DNA of 27,989 nucleotides, taken from the NCBI GenBank assembly GCA_964604465.1, contig CAZRYZ010000014.1, positions 1-27,989 of the forward strand. Direction: 5' to 3'. The translations under genes and the position numbers were made by a program. Numbering within the stretch: the stretch's first letter is position 1; each line of letters begins with the position of its first letter. The notes below the pieces were generated by a model. That model searched no databases. It saw only the letters and a list, made by a program, of their open reading frames with translations, and was not told the DNA's origin. Shown here piece by piece: positions 1-8,100 of the stretch. This DNA is from Fluviibacter sp964604465 (GTDB taxonomy: Bacteria > Pseudomonadota > Gammaproteobacteria > Burkholderiales > Rhodocyclaceae).

Positions 1-50
1 GTGCCCACGTTTACGTGCGGCTTTGTACGTTCAAACTTACCCTTTGCCAT
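1..50 (-). CDS. tuf: Elongation factor Tu, N-terminal fragment (cut by window edge)
   Basis: Reading leftward from an ATG at 50-48, the 16 visible codons give MAKGKFERTKPHVNVG, the canonical start of bacterial EF-Tu, the GTPase that delivers aminoacyl-tRNA to the ribosome. The remainder lies outside the window. It follows tRNA-Thr by about 78 nt on the same strand, matching the tRNA-Tyr/Gly/Thr-tufB arrangement well known from E. coli and other proteobacteria, so this is probably the tufB-type copy and is co-transcribed with the tRNAs. The identification rests on a short but highly characteristic peptide plus context. Confidence 0.93.
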   Translation of the reverse strand, partial: MAKGKFERTKPHVNVG

Positions 51-128
51 TTTTAGACCCTCAAGCCAAAAAAATAAAAGAAGACACAACCACCTAAGAC
101 GACGGCACACCCGGAATCACCAGAAACC

Positions 129-203
129 TGGTGCCCATGGGCAGGATTGAACTGCCGACCTCTCCCTTACCAAGGGAGTGCTCTGCCACTGAGCTACATG
201 GGC
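129..203 (-). tRNA. tRNA-Thr (anticodon GGT)
   Basis: The minus strand folds into a full cloverleaf. The acceptor arm GCCCATG pairs with CATGGGC, the D-stem is GCTC/GAGC, the anticodon stem CTCCC/GGGAG carries loop TTGGTAA (anticodon GGT), and the T-arm contains TTCAATC. The CCA end is encoded at 131-129. It is the last tRNA before tuf in the shared operon. Confidence 0.97.
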
Positions 204-227
204 CAATCCCGAACAACCGAACAACCG

Positions 228-301
228 TGGAGCGGGTGAAGGGGATCGAACCCTCGTCTTAAGCTTGGAAGGCTTCTGCTCTACCATTGAGCTACACCCG
301 C
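228..301 (-). tRNA. tRNA-Gly (anticodon TCC)
   Basis: The cloverleaf on the minus strand has acceptor arms GCGGGTG/CACCCGC, D-stem GCTC/GAGC, anticodon loop CTTCCAA (anticodon TCC), a T-loop TTCGATC and an encoded CCA. The anticodon stem closes with an apparent G-A at its outer pair, a feature I recall in other betaproteobacterial tRNA-Gly(TCC) genes, so I do not read it as decay. It lies between tRNA-Tyr and tRNA-Thr. Confidence 0.96.
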
Positions 302-343
302 CCGGCCATACCGCAGCACGGAAGAAACCGCTGTTCCGGTCGT

Positions 344-428
344 TGGTGGAGGGAGAAGGATTCGAACCTTCGAAGGCAGAGCCGACAGATTTACAGTCTG
401 TTCCCTTTGACCGCTCGGGAATCCCTCC
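344..428 (-). tRNA. tRNA-Tyr (anticodon GTA)
   Basis: This is a class II tRNA of 85 nt with a long variable arm. Acceptor arms are GGAGGGA and the matching TCCCTCC, the anticodon loop is CTGTAAA (anticodon GTA), the T-loop is TTCGAAT, and CCA is encoded. It is the first gene of the tRNA-tuf operon; the promoter lies directly upstream (446-475). Confidence 0.97.
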
Positions 429-445
429 GCGGACCAGAACCGAGG

Positions 446-475
446 ATTATGAAGCACTTTTTCCCATGCTGTCAA
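446..475 (-). promoter_or_regulatory. Sigma-70 promoter of the tRNA-Tyr/Gly/Thr-tuf operon
   Basis: The minus strand shows a perfect -35 TTGACA (475-470), an 18-nt spacer and a -10 CATAAT (451-446). The bases just after the -10 are CCTCGG, a GC-rich discriminator of the kind found at stable-RNA promoters repressed by (p)ppGpp and DksA. The inferred start of transcription is a few bases upstream of tRNA-Tyr. Stringent control is inferred from this discriminator. Confidence 0.8.
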
Positions 476-564
476 GCAGCAAATGTGTTTTGGTTAAGTG
501 TTGACCGGGCACTTTGGGCTTCCCGGTGGTAGAGTAGCCTCAACCCTTCCGGAGACCGGCATCC

Positions 565-1209
565 ATGGCTCACAAACCCTGCCACACCCCTGATCATGAC
601 CTGCTACCGGATTGCGCCCATCCGGCCGATCCGGAGCTTTTGAACCGTCTTTTCCTGCACGGCCGCACCTTTAGCCACTGGCTGCCCAAACCGGTTGACG
701 ATGCCATGCTGATGCGCGCCTGGAATCTGGCCCGATTAGGGCCGACCTCGGCCAATTGCCAGCCCCTAAGGGTCTTGTTCGTCCGTTCTGCCGAGGCCAA
801 AGCCCGCCTCCGGCCCTGTCTGGCTCCGGGCAATGTCGAAAAAACCCAGAGCGCGCCTGTGACCGCGCTTTTTGCGGCCGACACCCGCTTTTACGATCAT
901 CTACCCCGCCTATACCCGCACGCGGATGCCCGCGCCTGGTTTGCCGGAGATGCCCAGCATACGCTCGCTCAGAGCACCGCCGAACGTAACAGCAGCCTGC
1001 AGGCGGCCTATTTCATCCTGGCGGCGCGCGCACTGGGGCTGGATTGCGGGCCCATGTCCGGTTTTGACGCCGATAAGCTCAACAACGAATTCTTCCCGGA
1101 CGGCCGTTACCGGATCAATTTTCTCTGCAACCTCGGCCATGGAGACCCGCAATCGTTGCATCCACGAAGCCCGCGGCTGGAATTCGAGGATGCCTGTCGT
1201 ATCATCTAG
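565..1209 (+). CDS. rutE: Nitroreductase-family protein, RutE-like (malonic semialdehyde reductase type)
   Basis: The 214-residue product matches the RutE/HadB branch of the FMN-dependent nitroreductase fold. Visible landmarks are the R-T-F-x-x-W segment near residues 28-33, the flavin-contact stretch around GPTSANCQP (residues about 55-63), SSLQAAYF near 145-152, and the C-terminal NFLCNLGHGDP. RutE in E. coli reduces malonic semialdehyde to 3-hydroxypropionate with NAD(P)H during pyrimidine breakdown. The ATG at 565 is preceded by a GGAG about ten bases upstream. The N-terminal 20 residues extend beyond the usual family start (family about 195 residues). No other rut gene is visible here, so the true substrate may differ. 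It probably forms a two-gene unit with phaM, 38 nt downstream. Confidence 0.82.
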   Translation: MAHKPCHTPDHDLLPDCAHPADPELLNRLFLHGRTFSHWLPKPVDDAMLMRAWNLARLGPTSANCQPLRVLFVRSAEAKARLRPCLAPGNVEKTQSAPVTALFAADTRFYDHLPRLYPHADARAWFAGDAQHTLAQSTAERNSSLQAAYFILAARALGLDCGPMSGFDADKLNNEFFPDGRYRINFLCNLGHGDPQSLHPRSPRLEFEDACRII

Positions 1210-1247
1210 CCATTGTCATTGCGCCAACGGCGCTTCCGGAGACGTCT

Positions 1248-1826
1248 ATGAACCAGGCCCCAGGTAACAATCCGCTGGATATGCTGCAAGGCATGTGGAA
1301 TCAGATGGGGTTCCAGCTCCCCGGAATGGTGACCCCAACGTTGGACGAAGGGGAGCTCGATAAACAGATCCGTGATCTGAAGTCGGTGGAAAACTGGCTG
1401 CGCATGAACCTGTCAATGCTGCAGATGACGATCCAGAATCTCGAAATGCAGAAGTCAGCCCTAGGCACTTTCCGCAGCATGAGTGCGCATTTTAGTCACG
1501 CCGCGAGCGGAGATGGGGATCCATCCACAGCGCCCTCCTCGGCGCCAGCCGGCAACCCGTTTTTCCAGGCTGCAGGCTTTAACCCAGCACCTCCGTCCGC
1601 TCCTGAGCCTACCGCAGCCCCAGAGGGCGCGTCAGGCGAGGACGACGAAGCCGCGCTCGCCAAGGCTGCCATGTGGCCCTGGGAGATGATGAACGAGCTC
1701 AACGCAACCATGCAGGCGCAAATGGCCGACGCAAATCGGCAGAAAACCCGTGCCAAGGAAGCGGCCAAAAAGAGCGCTGCAAAAAAACCCTCGGCCAAGC
1801 GCCCGGCCGCAAAAAAGAAATTGTGA
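1248..1826 (+). CDS. phaM: PhaM-type polyhydroxyalkanoate granule regulatory protein
   Basis: The 192-residue protein has the three-part plan of PhaM. A conserved block at about residues 30-75 contains PTLDEGELDKQIRDLKSVE and then WLRMNLSMLQMTIQNLE. An Ala/Pro-rich linker follows at about 85-130, and a histone-H1-like tail of repeated AAKK/SAKR motifs occupies about 165-192. In Ralstonia, PhaM activates PHB synthase PhaC1 and tethers granules to the nucleoid through the basic tail, which helps share granules between daughter cells. A GGAGA sits six bases before the ATG. No phaC is present here. The presence of this family suggests the host stores polyhydroxybutyrate and belongs to the Betaproteobacteria. 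Confidence 0.86.
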   Translation: MNQAPGNNPLDMLQGMWNQMGFQLPGMVTPTLDEGELDKQIRDLKSVENWLRMNLSMLQMTIQNLEMQKSALGTFRSMSAHFSHAASGDGDPSTAPSSAPAGNPFFQAAGFNPAPPSAPEPTAAPEGASGEDDEAALAKAAMWPWEMMNELNATMQAQMADANRQKTRAKEAAKKSAAKKPSAKRPAAKKKL

Positions 1827-1857
1827 TCTCGGGGGCAGGAAGCCCCAAGCATCAAAA

Positions 1858-2172
1858 CTAACCAGCCACCTTGGCGGCATCAACCATGTGCTGGGCGAAC
1901 CATGGGCCACCGCCATAGAGTAGCGCCACTGCGCCCATCAGAAGCAGGGTGCCGAAAAAGATCTGGCGACGCGTCTTAAGCAATCCATCGGGAAACGCTC
2001 GGCAAAAAAAGATGGGGCCCAGCACCGGAACCAGAATCACCAGGGCGGCCCACAGCCAGCCCCGGGTTATGCTGGCTGGAATCACCACAATGTAGCCCAC
2101 GAGCAACATGACCGCGCCGAGTGCGGCCATCAGCGCAATGGCCAGAACAAATGCAAAAAATCCGATATCCAT
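1858..2172 (-). CDS. Small inner-membrane protein of unknown function
   Basis: I do not recognise a named family. The 104-residue product has three hydrophobic segments, at about residues 4-31, 39-58 and 71-88. Two basic residues (KTRR near 66-69) fall between the second and third. There is no cleavable signal or catalytic motif. It starts 17 nt after the glmU stop on the same strand, with AGGAAAAG about ten bases before the ATG, so it is probably the last gene of the glmU transcript. It converges with phaM. Confidence 0.65.
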   Translation of the reverse strand: MDIGFFAFVLAIALMAALGAVMLLVGYIVVIPASITRGWLWAALVILVPVLGPIFFCRAFPDGLLKTRRQIFFGTLLLMGAVALLYGGGPWFAQHMVDAAKVAG

Positions 2173-2189
2173 CTGCGTTCTTTTCCTGA

Positions 2190-3575
2190 TTATTTCTTTT
2201 CTTTGACAGGGCGTTGCCAGCCCGTCAGTGACAATTGTTTGGCACGCGAAACAGTCAGCGCAGCCGGCGGCGCATCTTTGGTCAACGTAGTGCCCGCACC
2301 CAGCGTTGCGCCCCGACCCACCGTCACGGGGGCGACGAGTTGCGTATCTGAACCAATAAAAGCATCGTCCTCGATGACGGTTCGATGTTTGTTCGCCCCA
2401 TCATAATTGCAGGTAATGGTACCCGCGCCGATGTTGACACGCTCACCGACTGTGGCGTCGCCCACATAGGCGAGGTGATTGGCCTTAGAGCCCTTGCCCA
2501 GCTGGGTGTTCTTGAGTTCGACAAAGTTTCCGACATGAGCCTCGGCTCCCAACGTCGATCCCGGACGTAAACGGGCATAAGGCCCCACCACAGCATCCGG
2601 ACCCACTTCAGACTGATCGAGATGGCTAAAGGCATCGATACGCGCACCCGCCTTCACCGCGACATCGCGAAGCACACAATACGGTCCAATTTGTACGCCC
2701 TCTTCCAGCGTTACGCGCCCCTCGAAAATGCAGCCCACATCGATGCTGACATCCCGACCACAGCTCAATACCCCACGGACATCAATGCGCGTCGGATCGG
2801 CCAGACGTACGCCATCGTTCATGAGCTGGTCAGCCTGGTATTGCTGCCATTCCCGTTCCAATGCAGCCAGCTGTACTTTTGAATTAACGCCAGCCACTTC
2901 CCAGTCATGCACTGGCTGCACGGTGCGAACTGGCACACCATCCCTAACCGCCATGCCGAGCAGATCGGTCAAGTAGTACTCGCCCTGGGCATTGTTATTC
3001 GATAACGCTGCAAGCCATTCCGTCAGGTACTTTGCCGGCAAACATAGAATGCCCGTATTGACCTCGGTGATTTTCCGCTGATCGGGCGTTGCATCCTTCT
3101 CTTCAACATTACAAATCACACTGCCCGAGACATCCCGCACGATACGGCCATAACCTTTAGGATCATCGAGATGTTGGGTCACCAGACCGACACCATCGCC
3201 TGCTGCCTGCAGTAGCGCTCGCAAGGTCGATGGCTGAATCAGCGGCACATCGCCGTAAAGAATCAGCACTTGGCCATCTGAAGGTAAGGGCTGCAAGGCT
3301 GGCAACGCCATCTGCACGGCATGGCCAGTGCCCAGTTGAGGCAACTGCAGAGCAAACTGGACCCCGGCATCTGCCATCGCCGATTCGACCACAGCCGCAC
3401 CGTGACCAACAACGGCCACAGTCTTCTGCGAATTCAGCGCAGCTGCGGCTTCGATTACGTGGCGCAACATGGGCTTCCCGGCAATCGGGTGAAGAACCTT
3501 TGGCAAACCGGAACGCATCCGAGTGCCCTGACCGGCAGCAAGAATTACAACCTGCAATGGATGCACGTGACTCAA
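2190..3575 (-). CDS. glmU: Bifunctional GlmU: GlcN-1-P acetyltransferase / GlcNAc-1-P uridyltransferase
   Basis: GlmU makes UDP-N-acetylglucosamine, the precursor of peptidoglycan and lipopolysaccharide, in the cytoplasm. The N-terminal pyrophosphorylase domain opens with LAAGQGTRM (residues 12-20) followed by PKVLH. The C-terminal half is a left-handed beta-helix of hexapeptide repeats containing NIGAGTITCNYDGANKHRT, the acetyltransferase region. The length of about 461 residues matches the family. The reading frame opens with a TTG at 3581 that touches its own Shine-Dalgarno; the TTG two codons later (3575) has GGAG at a spacing of six, so I prefer it. No ATG start is available before the conserved core. 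Confidence 0.96.
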   Translation of the reverse strand: MSHVHPLQVVILAAGQGTRMRSGLPKVLHPIAGKPMLRHVIEAAAALNSQKTVAVVGHGAAVVESAMADAGVQFALQLPQLGTGHAVQMALPALQPLPSDGQVLILYGDVPLIQPSTLRALLQAAGDGVGLVTQHLDDPKGYGRIVRDVSGSVICNVEEKDATPDQRKITEVNTGILCLPAKYLTEWLAALSNNNAQGEYYLTDLLGMAVRDGVPVRTVQPVHDWEVAGVNSKVQLAALEREWQQYQADQLMNDGVRLADPTRIDVRGVLSCGRDVSIDVGCIFEGRVTLEEGVQIGPYCVLRDVAVKAGARIDAFSHLDQSEVGPDAVVGPYARLRPGSTLGAEAHVGNFVELKNTQLGKGSKANHLAYVGDATVGERVNIGAGTITCNYDGANKHRTVIEDDAFIGSDTQLVAPVTVGRGATLGAGTTLTKDAPPAALTVSRAKQLSLTGWQRPVKEKK

Positions 3576-3634
3576 AAGCAACTCCGTTTAATGGCTTTTC
3601 GGAACATCCTTAAGGATACCGGAAGCTCAAACAC

Positions 3635-3658
3635 AAAGGGCGGCCTAAGCCGCCCTTT
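3635..3658 (-). terminator. Hairpin terminator between gltD and glmU
   Basis: A perfect 10-bp stem (AAAGGGCGGC / GCCGCCCTTT) with a 4-nt loop lies 17 nt beyond the gltD stop. Both flanking genes are on the minus strand, so it probably ends the gltBD transcript, although the tail on that strand is TTTGTGTTT. The uninterrupted T run lies on the plus strand, so it could act in both directions. Confidence 0.75.
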
Positions 3659-3674
3659 TTAGTGCGCTCTGAAA

Positions 3675-5141
3675 TTAACGGGGCAACATCGTGGATCCCA
3701 TCAGGAATTCATCAACAGCACGCGCACACTGTCGGCCCTCACGGATGGCCCAAACCACCAGCGATTGCCCGCGACGTACATCGCCCGCGGCGAACACCTT
3801 GTCAACGTTAGTCTTGTAGCACCCATCACCATCCGTTGTTGCTTTGGCGTTCTGGCGCGCGTCCTTCTCGACGCCAAAAGCGTCAAGCAGGCCGCCAACC
3901 GGATTCACAAACCCCATGGCCAGGAATGCCGCATCACATGGCAGTTCGAATTCCGAACCGGCCACTTCGGTCATCTTGCCACCTTGCCAATCCAGACGAA
4001 CTGCCTTCAGCGCCTTGACGTTGCCTTTGCCATCGGTGATGAATTCCTTCGTGGCTACGGCAAAGTCACGGCTACAACCTTCGTCATGCGAGGTCGACGT
4101 GCGCAGCTTGATCGGCCAGTATGGCCAGACCAGCGGCTTGTCTTCCTGCTCCGGCGGCATCGGCATCAGTTCAAACTGGGTCACCGAAGCCGCGCCATGA
4201 CGATTTGATGTGCCTACGCAATCTGAACCCGTATCACCGCCACCAATAACGATCACATGCTTGCCCTTGACGTTGATTGGATTGGCTTTACCCTGCTGCA
4301 CTTCCTTGTTCTGCGGAATCAGGAATTCCAGCGCTGCGAAGATGCCCTTCAATTCACGGCCCGGCACCGGAAGATCGCGTGGCACTTCCGAACCAGCCGC
4401 CAGAATGACGGCGTCGAAATCTTTCTTGAGCTCGTCAGCCGTTACAAAAGTTTCGGCATCGTTATTGATACCTGCCGGAAGGTCCTTGTGGCCGACCAAC
4501 ACCTTGGTCTTGAAGGTCACGCCTTCGGCTTCCATTTGCTTGACGCGGCGGTCGATCAGCGTCTTTTCCATCTTGAAGTCGGGAATGCCGTAGCCGAGTA
4601 GACCACCGATACGGTCGCTCTTTTCAAAGACGGTGACATCATGACCTACTCGGGCGAGCTGTTGCGCAGCCGCCAGGCCGGCAGGCCCCGAACCGATGAT
4701 GGCAACCCGCTTGCCGGTCTTGGTCTCAGCCGGTTGCGGCAACACCCAACCCGAGGCCCAGGCCTTGTCGATAATGGCACGCTCGATGGACTTGATGCCC
4801 ACCGGTGCCGCATTGATGCCCAGTGTGCAGGCTGCCTCACAAGGTGCCGGACAGATACGCCCGGTGAATTCGGGAAAGTTATTGGTCGAGTGGAGCACGT
4901 TAATCGCGTCCTGCCACTGGCCGTGGTAAACAAGGTCATTCCAGTCGGGAATGATGTTGTTCACCGGGCAGCCGTTGTTACAGAACGGGATCCCACAGTC
5001 CATGCAGCGTGCACCCTGCTGCTCGGCTGCAGCATCTTCCAGAACTGCCACAAATTCACGGTAATGCTGTTTACGAGCATCTGGCTTTTCGTAGGTCTCG
5101 CTCAGACGTTCGAATTCGAGGAATCCAGTCGGCTTTCCCAT
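3675..5141 (-). CDS. gltD: Glutamate synthase (NADPH) small subunit
   Basis: The beta subunit of NADPH-GOGAT passes electrons from NADPH through FAD to the large subunit. At the N terminus, cysteines at 46, 49, 54 and 58 and again at 97, 101 and 105 belong to the two cysteine clusters that hold [4Fe-4S] centres. An FAD-binding Rossmann motif IIGSGPAG follows at about 148-155, and an NADPH-binding motif VIGGGDTGSD at about 300. The length of 488 residues is slightly above E. coli GltD. The ATG overlaps the gltB stop (TAATG) and has GGAGG seven bases upstream, so the two subunits are translationally coupled. Confidence 0.97.
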   Translation of the reverse strand: MGKPTGFLEFERLSETYEKPDARKQHYREFVAVLEDAAAEQQGARCMDCGIPFCNNGCPVNNIIPDWNDLVYHGQWQDAINVLHSTNNFPEFTGRICPAPCEAACTLGINAAPVGIKSIERAIIDKAWASGWVLPQPAETKTGKRVAIIGSGPAGLAAAQQLARVGHDVTVFEKSDRIGGLLGYGIPDFKMEKTLIDRRVKQMEAEGVTFKTKVLVGHKDLPAGINNDAETFVTADELKKDFDAVILAAGSEVPRDLPVPGRELKGIFAALEFLIPQNKEVQQGKANPINVKGKHVIVIGGGDTGSDCVGTSNRHGAASVTQFELMPMPPEQEDKPLVWPYWPIKLRTSTSHDEGCSRDFAVATKEFITDGKGNVKALKAVRLDWQGGKMTEVAGSEFELPCDAAFLAMGFVNPVGGLLDAFGVEKDARQNAKATTDGDGCYKTNVDKVFAAGDVRRGQSLVVWAIREGRQCARAVDEFLMGSTMLPR

Positions 5142-8100
5142 TACACGGCCTCCTTAGTCAAAGTCGCCTTGGCGTTTTTCTTGATGTCATCCAGAGCACG
5201 ACGGTATTCATGCGGCATCACTTTGATGAACTTGGTACGATGCTTTTCCCACTGATCAAGCATGTTCTTGGCGTATTGCGAACCTGTCCATTTGACGTGA
5301 TTGGCAATGAGTTCCTTCAGCAGGGCTTCATCACTCATCTTGAGGTGACGCAGATCGACGGCGCCGTACTCGGTATCTTCACCAAATTCAGAGGCTTCGG
5401 CAGCGGCTTCCTCGGCGGGCAACGGCTCCAGAGCGACCTGAGCCATATTGCAACGGCTGGCAAACTTGCCATCCACATCGTAAACGTAGGCAAAGCCACC
5501 TGACATGCCGGCACCGAAGTTACGACCCGTCTGACCCAGAACCACTACCGTGCCACCGGTCATGTATTCGCAGCCGTGGTCACCAACACCTTCGACAACC
5601 GCCGTAGCACCCGAGTTACGCACAGCGAAACGCTCGCCACCCACACCACTGAAGTAGGCTTCGCCATCCGTGGCACCGTAGAGTACGGTGTTGCCGACAA
5701 TGATGTTGTCCTGGGTTTCGCCACGGAATGCGGCTGGCGGGCGCACCACAATGCGGCCACCCGACAGGCCCTTACCGACGTAATCGTTACCTTCGCCCTC
5801 GAGGACGAAGTTCACGCCCTTGGCCAGGAAAGCACCGAAGCTCTGGCCAGCCGTACCATGCAGACGGATCGTCAGGGTGTCTTCCGGCAGGCCGGCAGCT
5901 CCATAGCGCTTGGCAATGTCGCCTGACAGCATGGCACCAACCGAGCGGTTCAGGTTGAAGATCGGGAAGTCGAGTTCCTGCTTTTCCTTCCGGGTGATTG
6001 CCGGCTTGGCCGCACCGATCAGTTCGTGATCCAGTGCACGATCTAGGCCATGATCCTGCGTTTCGGCATGGCGGATGGCCACCTCGTCCGGCACGGCCGG
6101 CATATGGAAGATCTTTGAGAAGTCGAGGCCCTTCGCCTTCCAGTGCTCAACACCGGCACGGGTATCGAGCAGGTCGGCACGGCCGACCAGGTCATCGAAG
6201 CGGCTGATGCCCATCGAGGCCATCAGCTTGCGCACTTCTTCGGCAATGAAGAAGAAGAAGTTAACGACGTGTTCTGGCTGACCACTAAAGCGCTTACGCA
6301 GCTCCGGATCCTGTGTGGCAACACCAACTGGACAGGTGTTCAGGTGACACTTACGCATCATGATGCAACCTGTCACGACCAGCGGCGCCGTCGCAAAACC
6401 GAATTCGTCGGCGCCGAGCAGGGCGCCAATCACGACATCGCGGCCCGTCTTCAACTGACCATCCGTCTGCAGGCGGACACGCCCGCGCAAACGGTTGAGC
6501 ACCAGCGTCTGCTGGGCTTCGGCCAGGCCGAGTTCCCAAGGTGCGCCGGCATGCTTGACTGAAGAGATCGGCGAAGCACCCGTGCCGCCATCATGGCCGG
6601 CGATTACGATGTGATCGGCTTTGGCCTTGGCGACACCGGCGGCCACGGTACCGACACCCACTTCGGCAACGAGCTTCACGGAGACTGAGGCGACCGGGTT
6701 GGAGTTCTTCAGATCGTGAATCAGCTGGGCCAGATCTTCAATCGAATAAATATCATGGTGCGGTGGCGGCGAAATCAGGCCAACGCCCGGCACCGAGTGG
6801 CGCAGGAAGCCGATATATTCACTGACCTTGTGGCCCGGCAACTGACCGCCTTCGCCCGGCTTGGCGCCCTGCGCCATCTTGATCTGGATCTGATCCGAGT
6901 TGGCCAGGTATTCGGCAGTCACGCCGAAACGACCCGAAGCCACCTGCTTAATGGCCGAACGCAGCGAGTCGCCCGCTTTCAGTTCGATATCGCGTTCGAT
7001 ACGACCTTTGCCGATGATGTCGGACAGCATCTCGCCTGCCTTCACCTTACGGAAACGGCCGGCATCTTCGCCGCCCTCACCGGTGTTCGACTTGCCACCG
7101 ATTCGGTTCATGGCGATGGCCAGGGTGGTATGCGCTTCGGTCGAGATCGAACCCAGCGACATGGCGCCAGTAGCAAAACGCTTGACGATTTCGCTGGCGG
7201 GTTCCACTTCGTCAATACTGATCGACGGGCCCGCCGGCTTGATGTCGAACAGACCGCGCAGCGTCATGTGGCGCTTGGTCTGATCGTTAATGATGCGGGC
7301 GTACTCTTCAAAGGTTTCGTACTTGCCCGAACGCGTCGCATGTTGCAGCTTGGCAATCGCATCCGGCGTCCACATATGTTCTTCACCGCGAACACGGAAG
7401 GCATATTCGCCGCCGGTTTCCAGCAAATGGTTCAGCACCGGGTCGTGGGCAAACGCGCGGTCATGAACGCGCAGCGCTTCTTCAACGACCTCATCCAAAC
7501 CAATGCCCTCGACCTGAGTGGCAGTCCCCGTGAAGTATTCCTTCACGAAGTCCGAGGCCAGTCCAATGGCTTCAAAAATCTGGGCGCCGTTGTACGACTG
7601 GTAGGTCGAAATACCCATCTTCGACATGACCTTGCGCAGCCCCTTGTTCACAGCCTTGATGTAACGCTTACCGGCTTCATAGGCCGACAACTCGCCCGGC
7701 AGTTCGCCGGCCACATCAGCAATGGTATCGAAGGCCAGCCACGGGCATACAGCCTCCGCGCCATAACCGGCGAGTAGGGCAAAGTGATGCACTTCACGGA
7801 CCGAGCCCGAGTCCACAACCAGGCCCGTCGAGGTACGCAGACCGGTCTTCACCAGGTGCTGATGTACCGCACTGGTGGCCAGCAGCGCCGGAATCGGGGC
7901 ACGCTCACGGTTCACGTTGCGATCCGACAGGATCAGCACGTTATAGCCTTCACCCACACTGGCTTCGGCACGGGCACATAGCGCTTCGAGCGCGGCTACC
8001 GAACCTTCCGCGCCTTCGGCAGCCGGGAAGGTCATGTCCAGCACCAGCGCACGGAACTTGCCATTGGTGAGTTTGTCGATCTGGCGCAGCTTGGCTAGAT

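Noticed and set aside
228..301. G-A apposition in the anticodon stem of tRNA-Gly(TCC) as a sign of a pseudogene
   Set aside because: The rest of the cloverleaf and the CCA end are intact, and the same feature is familiar in betaproteobacterial tRNA-Gly genes.
1832..1846. GGGGC-AGGAA-GCCCC hairpin between phaM and the small membrane protein gene
   Set aside because: The stem is only five base pairs with no T run on either strand, so I cannot call it a terminator.
6716..7777. Long plus-strand open frame (353 codons) inside gltB
   Set aside because: It lies entirely antisense to the highly conserved glutamate synthase domain of gltB; such frames are common opposite GC-rich genes, and the peptide has no recognisable domain.
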